A stretch of DNA of 64,000 nucleotides from Limnohabitans sp. MMS-10A-192 (GTDB lineage: Bacteria > Pseudomonadota > Gammaproteobacteria > Burkholderiales > Burkholderiaceae_C): positions 682,001-746,000 of the forward strand of contig NZ_NERX01000001.1 of assembly GCF_003063335.1 (NCBI RefSeq), in the 5' to 3' direction. The notes under the pieces were generated by a model, which was not told the origin of the DNA, searched no databases, and saw nothing but the letters and a program-made list of their open reading frames with translations. How positions within the stretch are numbered: position 1 is the stretch's first letter; each line of letters starts with the position of its first letter. The translations under genes were made by a program, and so were the position numbers. Positions 59,026-64,000 of this stretch are shown in pieces.

Positions 59026-60690
59026 TTAGAGAAGAACGCGACGGAAGTCGCTGAGGATTTGACCCAGGAACGCGTTGAAGCGTGCCGCTGCGGCGCCGTC
59101 GATGACGCGGTGGTCCCATGTCAAAGACAAAGGCAGCATCAGGCGGGGCACAAACTGCTTACCGTCCCAGACGGGCTCCATGGTGCTCTTGCAAACGCCC
59201 AAAATGGCCACTTCGGGTGCATTGATGATGGGCGTGAAGTACTTGCCACCAATGCCGCCGAGGCTGGAGATGGTGAAAGTTGCGCCGGTCATTTCAGCGG
59301 GGCCGAGTTTGCCGTCACGGGCTTTCTTGGCCAGCTCGCCCATTTCCTGGCTGATTTGCAAGACGCCTTTTTTGTCGCAGTCGCGGATCACTGGAACCAT
59401 CAAACCATTGGGCGTGTCGGCGGCAAAGCCGATGTGCCAGTAGTTTTTGTAGACGATGGCATCACCATCCAAAGAGCTGTTGAACTCGGGGTATTTCTTG
59501 AGCGCGGCCACGCAAGCCTTGATCAAGAACGCCAGCATCGTGACTTTGACGCCCGACTTTTCGTTCTCTTTGTTGGTCGAGACGCGGAAGGCTTCGAGGT
59601 CGGTGATGTCGGCGTCGTCGTGGTTGGTGACCGCCGGAATCATGATGGCGTTGCGCAGCAAGTTGGCACCGCTGATCTTCTTGATGCGGCCCATTTCTTT
59701 GCGCTCGATGGGGCCGAATTTGGCAAAGTCCACCTTGGGCCAGGGGATCAGGCCCAGCTCGGAACCGCCACCGCCCGAAGCTGCAGGGGCTTTGGCTGCC
59801 TGCGCTTTGGTTTGTGCAACGCCCGACATGACGGCCTTGGTGAAGGCTTGCACGTCGTCTGACGTGATGCGGCCCTTGAGGCCGGAGCCTTTGACTTCGT
59901 CCAGCGGCACACCCAACTCGCGAGCGAACTTGCGCACCGATGGGGACGCGTGGGGCATGCCCACCGTGTTGCCACCAGGTGCGTGGGCAGGCGCAGACAC
60001 TGCGGCAGCAGCCGCTGCGACAGGGCTTGGCGCGACAGCGGGTGCCGAGGCTACCGCCACAGCCACTACGGGGGCAGCAGCAGCCACGGGCGCAGCCGCC
60101 AGAGCGGTGCCTTCCAGCACAGCCAGCAGGTCACCAATGTTGACCGTGTCGCCCACTTTGACTTTGAGCTCTTTGAGCACGCCAGCGGCCGAGGACGGGA
60201 TTTCCATCGAGGCCTTGTCGGACTCGACCGTAATCAGCGATTGCTCGATCTTGATGGCGTCACCAGGCTTGACCATGACTTCGATGACGACCACGTCTTT
60301 GAAGTCGCCGATGTCGGGCACATGCACTTGCACGGGGCCGGAGGCTGCTGGGGTGGCGGGCGCTGCACTAGATGGCTGCGCTTCGCTCGCAACGACAGGG
60401 GACGCGCTCGAAACTGCGGCTGAAGGTGCGGCTGCAGGTGCAGCGGCCGCACCAGCGGCCTCCACCACCAACACCACCGAGCCTTGCTTGACCTTGTCGC
60501 CCAAGGCCACGCGCATTTCCTTGACCACGCCTGCCGTGCTCGATGGGATTTCCATCGAGGCTTTGTCGGACTCGACTGTGATCAGCGATTGCTCCGCCTT
60601 CACGGTGTCGCCCACTTTGACCATCAATTCAATGACGGTCACTTCATCAAAATCCCCGATGTCCGGGACTTGTACTTCTACCAATGCCAT
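59026..60690 (-). CDS. aceF: Dihydrolipoyl acetyltransferase (E2) AceF
   Basis: E2 core of the pyruvate dehydrogenase complex, 554 residues, moving acetyl groups to CoA. It has two lipoyl domains (1-80, and about 115-195) each with [11 protein letters not shown], Ala/Pro linkers, an E3-binding domain (ASPSVRKFARELGVPLDEVK) and the catalytic domain with LTWDHRVIDGAAAARF. A linker stretch SPVVASEAQPSS matches the repeat-derived peptide in the E3. It lies 15 bases after aceE, with a strong GGGAGAC site. Confidence 0.96.
   Translation of the reverse strand: MALVEVQVPDIGDFDEVTVIELMVKVGDTVKAEQSLITVESDKASMEIPSSTAGVVKEMRVALGDKVKQGSVVLVVEAAGAAAAPAAAPSAAVSSASPVVASEAQPSSAAPATPAASGPVQVHVPDIGDFKDVVVIEVMVKPGDAIKIEQSLITVESDKASMEIPSSAAGVLKELKVKVGDTVNIGDLLAVLEGTALAAAPVAAAAPVVAVAVASAPAVAPSPVAAAAAAVSAPAHAPGGNTVGMPHASPSVRKFARELGVPLDEVKGSGLKGRITSDDVQAFTKAVMSGVAQTKAQAAKAPAASGGGGSELGLIPWPKVDFAKFGPIERKEMGRIKKISGANLLRNAIMIPAVTNHDDADITDLEAFRVSTNKENEKSGVKVTMLAFLIKACVAALKKYPEFNSSLDGDAIVYKNYWHIGFAADTPNGLMVPVIRDCDKKGVLQISQEMGELAKKARDGKLGPAEMTGATFTISSLGGIGGKYFTPIINAPEVAILGVCKSTMEPVWDGKQFVPRLMLPLSLTWDHRVIDGAAAARFNAFLGQILSDFRRVLL
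60371..60398. repeat. Diverged dispersed repeat inside the first AceF linker
   Basis: The stretch GATGGCTGCGCTTCGCTCGC then AACGACAG resembles the E3 linker repeat at 58717-58744, with about five differences in 28-29 aligned positions. It encodes VVASEAQPSS in the linker after the first lipoyl domain (residues about 98-108). Confidence 0.6.
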
Positions 60691-60705
60691 GTGTGTCTCC
60701 CGGAT

Positions 60706-63402
60706 TTATGCGTACAGCGGGTTGATCTTGTCGGTCTTGATGCCGTACTTCTTGATGGCCTCGGCCACTTGAGCGACGGGCACTTTGCCCTCTTCGCTCA
60801 GCGCCTTCAGGGCCGCGACCACGATGTAGTGGCGGTTGACCTCGAAGTGCTCGCGCAGCTTGCTGCGGAAGTCGGAGCGGCCAAAACCATCGGTGCCCAG
60901 CACTTTGTAGGTGCGGTCTTTCGGAACGAAAGGACGGATCTGTTCGGCATAGGCCTTCATGTAGTCGGTCGACGCGACTACGGGGCCGCTGTGCTTGGCC
61001 AACTGTTGACCGACAAACGGCACGCGTGGCGTTTCCAGCGGGTGCAGCATGTTGAAGCGCTCGGCGTCTTGGCCGTCGCGGGTCAGTTCGTTGAAGCTTG
61101 GGCAGCTCCACACGTCAGCCTGGATGCCCCAGTCGGTGGCCAGCAGGGTTTGTGCGGCAATCGATTCGCGCAGGATGGTGCCCGAGCCCAGCAGTTGCAC
61201 GCGCTTGTCGCCAGCGGCGCCGGGCTTGCACATGTACATGCCCTTGATGATCTGCTCTTCGGTGCCGGGCGTGAGGCCTGGCATGGCGTAGTTTTCGTTC
61301 AGCAGCGTCAGGTAGTAGAAGATGTTGTCTTGCTTCTCGACCATGCGCTTGAGGCCGTGGTGCAGGATGACGCCGACTTCGTGCGCAAATGTGGGGTCAT
61401 ACGACACGCAGTTGGGAATGGTGTTGGCCATGAGGTGGCTGTGACCGTCTTCGTGCTGCAAGCCTTCGCCGTTGAGCGTGGTGCGGCCCGATGTGCCGCC
61501 CAACAAGAAGCCTCGTGCTTGCATGTCGCCCGCAGCCCAGGCCAGGTCGCCAATGCGCTGGAAGCCGAACATCGAGTAGTACACGTAGAACGGGATCATG
61601 ATCCGGTTGGATGTGCTGTAGCTGGTGGCCGCAGCGATCCAGCTGGACATGCCGCCCGCTTCGTTGATGCCTTCTTGCAGGATCTGACCGGCCACGTCTT
61701 CGCGGTAGTACATGACCTGGTCTTTGTCGACCGGGGTGTAGTTTTGACCTGCAGGGTTGTAGATACCGATCTGACGGAACAGGCCTTCCATACCAAAGGT
61801 ACGGGCTTCGTCCACCAAAATCGGCACCACGCGTGGGCCCAGGGCCTGGTCGCGCAGCAGCTGGGTCAAGAAGCGCACATACGCCTGGGTGGTCGAGATT
61901 TCACGGCCTTCAGCCGTAGGCTCCATGACGGACTTGAACGTCTCCAGCGCGGGCACGGTGAAGCTCTCGTCGCTCTTGGTGCGGCGGTGTGGCAAATAGC
62001 CGCCCAAGGCCTTGCGGCGCTCGTGCAGGTATTTCATTTCTGGGGTGTCGTCTGCGGGCTTGTAGAACGGGATCTTGGCCAGCTCGCTGTCGGGCACCGG
62101 AATGTTGAAGCGGTCGCGGAAGGCTTTGATGTCCTCGTCCGACAGCTTTTTGGTTTGGTGCACGTTGTTCTTGCCCTCGCCCGCTTTGCCCATGCCAAAA
62201 CCCTTGACGGTCTTGATCAGCAGCACGGTGGGCTGGCCTTTGTGGTTGACCGCTTTGTGGAATGCGGCATAGACTTTTTTGGAGTCGTGGCCACCACGGC
62301 GCAGGTCGAAGATCTCTTCGTCAGACATCTTGGACACCATCTCCAGGGTGCGCGGATCGCGGCCAAAGAAATGTTTGCGCACATAAGCGCCGTCGTTGGC
62401 TTTCATGGCTTGGTAATCGCCGTCCAGCGTTTCCATCATGATCTTCTTGAGCGCGCCTTCTTTGTCGCGGGCCAACAGGGGGTCCCAACCGGAGCCCCAC
62501 AGCAGCTTGATGACGTTCCAGCCGGAGCCACGGAACTCGCCTTCGAGCTCTTGAATGATCTTGCCGTTGCCGCGCACCGGGCCATCCAGACGCTGCAAGT
62601 TGCAGTTGACCACGAAGACCAGGTTGTCCAGGTTCTCACGGGCAGCCAAGCCGATGGCACCCAAGGATTCGACTTCGTCCATCTCGCCGTCACCACAGAA
62701 CACCCAGACCTTGCGGTTTTCGGTGTTGGCAATGCCACGGGCGTGCAGGTATTTCAAAAAGCGGGCTTGGTAGATCGCCATCAGTGGGCCCAAGCCCATC
62801 GACACCGTGGGGAACTGCCAGAACTCGGGCATCAGCTTGGGGTGTGGGTAGCTCGACAGGCCTTTGCCGTCCACCTCTTGGCGGAAGTTGAGCAATTGCT
62901 CTTCGGTCAGGCGGCCTTCCAAGTAGGCGCGGGCATACACGCCGGGCGACACGTGGCCCTGGATGTAGAGGCAGTCGCCGCCGTGGTTTTCACTCTCGGC
63001 GTGCCAAAAGTGGTTGAAGCCAGCGCCAAACAAGCTGGCCAAAGACGCGAAGGAGCCAATGTGGCCACCCAAATCGCCGCCGTCAGCGGGGTTGTGGCGG
63101 TTGGCCTTGACGACCATGGCCATGGCGTTCCAGCGCATGTAGGCGCGCAGGCGCTCTTCGATTTCGAGGTTGCCAGGAGCGCGCTCTTCTTCCTGCGGCT
63201 CGATGGTGTTGACGTAGCCCGTGGTGGCGGAAAACGGCATGTCGATGCTGTTTTCGCGGGCATGTTCAAGGAGTTGCTCAATCAGAAAGTGGGCACGTTC
63301 GCCACCTTCTTTTTCAATCACGGCGGACAGTGCGTCCATCCATTCACGGGTCTCTTGCGAATCCAGATCGGGCTTCGGCTGATGTGGGTTGGCCGCTGTC
63401 AT
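60706..63402 (-). CDS. aceE: Pyruvate dehydrogenase E1 (homodimeric), AceE
   Basis: Thiamine-diphosphate E1 that decarboxylates pyruvate and acetylates the AceF lipoyl groups, 898 residues, of the homodimeric form. It has LGGHIGSFASLASLFGAGFNHFWHAESE-type N-terminal region (first block LGGHIGSFASLASLF), ThDP motif VFCGDGEMDEVESLGAI, and transketolase-like C-terminal motifs such as MQARGFLLGGTSGRTTLNGE. The ATG is preceded by AGGAGAC. It heads the aceE-aceF-lpdA operon and is divergent from the membrane sensor gene across a 172-base AT-rich gap. Confidence 0.97.
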   Translation of the reverse strand: MTAANPHQPKPDLDSQETREWMDALSAVIEKEGGERAHFLIEQLLEHARENSIDMPFSATTGYVNTIEPQEEERAPGNLEIEERLRAYMRWNAMAMVVKANRHNPADGGDLGGHIGSFASLASLFGAGFNHFWHAESENHGGDCLYIQGHVSPGVYARAYLEGRLTEEQLLNFRQEVDGKGLSSYPHPKLMPEFWQFPTVSMGLGPLMAIYQARFLKYLHARGIANTENRKVWVFCGDGEMDEVESLGAIGLAARENLDNLVFVVNCNLQRLDGPVRGNGKIIQELEGEFRGSGWNVIKLLWGSGWDPLLARDKEGALKKIMMETLDGDYQAMKANDGAYVRKHFFGRDPRTLEMVSKMSDEEIFDLRRGGHDSKKVYAAFHKAVNHKGQPTVLLIKTVKGFGMGKAGEGKNNVHQTKKLSDEDIKAFRDRFNIPVPDSELAKIPFYKPADDTPEMKYLHERRKALGGYLPHRRTKSDESFTVPALETFKSVMEPTAEGREISTTQAYVRFLTQLLRDQALGPRVVPILVDEARTFGMEGLFRQIGIYNPAGQNYTPVDKDQVMYYREDVAGQILQEGINEAGGMSSWIAAATSYSTSNRIMIPFYVYYSMFGFQRIGDLAWAAGDMQARGFLLGGTSGRTTLNGEGLQHEDGHSHLMANTIPNCVSYDPTFAHEVGVILHHGLKRMVEKQDNIFYYLTLLNENYAMPGLTPGTEEQIIKGMYMCKPGAAGDKRVQLLGSGTILRESIAAQTLLATDWGIQADVWSCPSFNELTRDGQDAERFNMLHPLETPRVPFVGQQLAKHSGPVVASTDYMKAYAEQIRPFVPKDRTYKVLGTDGFGRSDFRSKLREHFEVNRHYIVVAALKALSEEGKVPVAQVAEAIKKYGIKTDKINPLYA

Positions 63403-63574
63403 GCGTGTCTCCTGTTTGTTGTCGATGAAATGATGCCCGTAAGTTTCTCATAATTTTTCAAATATTTCAAATGGTGCCGGATGATTTCTTATTGTGAAAT
63501 TTTGAGAGAATTTTCCGTGTCGGCACAGCCGTTTTACGGGTAGGTACGCAAGGGTTGTCACCTAAACTTAGCCC

Positions 63575-64000
63575 ATGGAATTGAACAAAGCTGCATCGGT
63601 GGTCAAAAAGGTAGGTCCCTGGGCATGGTGGCGCTCATGGTGGGTGCAGCAATCACCCAATAGGCAAGATCGGTTTGCCAATTTGGCGCCGGTTGCCGCC
63701 GTTTTATTGTTCTTGGCAGCCATCGCCAGTGCGTTTTGGTACTTGCGCATCGAAGAAGTCGAGCGTGAGCAAGAAGCGATCAAACGTGATGTGGAATACG
63801 CACAGCAGAGACTGCGACTGCGACTGATCGAGCGCCAGGAACAGGTGATGCGCTTGGCACGCGATGTGTCCAACCGCGAAGTCAGACCCGATCAATTCAT
63901 GTCGCGCGCCGAAGCCCTGGTGCAGCAATACCCCGAATACCAATCTTTGTCCTGGATCGATGACCGCCGTCGGATCATTGCCCACCAAAGCATCTCCAGT
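63575..64000 (+). CDS. Membrane sensor protein, N-terminus only (window edge)
   Basis: An open frame from ATG 63575 runs to the window end without a stop: 142 codons. The start MELNKAASVVKKVGPWAWWR leads to a membrane segment at about 40-58 (LAPVAAVLLFLAAIASAFWY), a charged helical periplasmic stretch (EEVEREQEAIKRDVEYAQQ), and DRRRIIAHQSISS at the edge. The layout suits the sensory input half of a histidine kinase or similar sensor, which is commonly divergent from aceE in Comamonadaceae; the kinase part is outside the window, so that is inference. It may regulate the adjacent pdh operon. Confidence 0.75.
   Translation, partial: MELNKAASVVKKVGPWAWWRSWWVQQSPNRQDRFANLAPVAAVLLFLAAIASAFWYLRIEEVEREQEAIKRDVEYAQQRLRLRLIERQEQVMRLARDVSNREVRPDQFMSRAEALVQQYPEYQSLSWIDDRRRIIAHQSISS

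Noticed and set aside
60484..63453. Long open frame on the plus strand across aceE (about 989 codons)
   Set aside because: It is the antisense shadow of a firmly identified gene; GC-rich codons leave the opposite frame open and the product has no recognisable domains.

Overview
The window reads as chromosomal DNA of a betaproteobacterium in the Burkholderiales, most likely Comamonadaceae. The evidence is the gene order hflC-hflK-hflX-hfq-der-bamB-hisS-ispG, three Bug/TctC-type periplasmic binding proteins, a separate E3 gene in each 2-oxoacid dehydrogenase operon, and dense, GC-rich, closely packed genes. Family placement is inference; no rRNA or marker phylogeny is available here.

Layout. 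(1) 1-12019, minus strand: a long housekeeping run, ndk, rlmN, rodZ-like, ispG, hisS, yfgM-like, bamB, der, hfq, hflX, hflK, hflC (hflC leaves the window), with many 4-bp stop/start overlaps. (2) 12144-19805: rluB-scpB, rluD divergent from bamD, then dinG, a DUF465 protein, a small exported protein and zapE. (3) 19826-27670: the 2-oxoglutarate dehydrogenase operon odhA-odhB-lpdA with its terminator, and prpE. (4) 27823-35226: assorted single genes (isochorismatase-like, NlpC/P60, VOC protein, MFS transporter, unknown protein), a block of palindromic and tandem repeats, a RecQ-like helicase with a degenerate phosphoribosyltransferase-like tail, and a YlqF-type GTPase. (5) 35331-45601: accessory catabolic genes (three Bug receptors, FAH-family hydrolase, flavoprotein hydroxylase, nitroreductase, small ring-fold proteins, a TauD-like oxygenase, a class II aldolase). 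(6) 45604-57071: a defence-type region on the minus strand, hsdM, a tiny coupled ORF, hsdS, hsdR, an ORF6N-type protein, an AT-rich 617-residue protein with a HEPN-like RxxxxH motif, and a 5'-truncated DUF2130 gene, followed by a plus-strand VapBC pair. (7) 57112-64000: the pyruvate dehydrogenase operon aceE-aceF-lpdA and, divergent from it, the start of a membrane sensor protein cut by the window edge.

The genes best worth attention are in region 6: the HEPN-like protein of no recognised family sits in the variable slot after a type I restriction system, directly against a DUF2130 gene that has lost its front half. A 68-residue ORF is fitted with start/stop overlaps between hsdM and hsdS. 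The region's edge also carries an 83-bp direct repeat of the end of the TauD-like gene whose differences are nearly all synonymous. Elsewhere, a dispersed short repeat appears to have become part of the lipoyl-domain linkers of both AceF and its E3 partner.

No tRNA, rRNA, CRISPR array, transposase or integrase was recognised. The only stretch over 300 bases without a gene is 31627-32115, which holds the repeat block.
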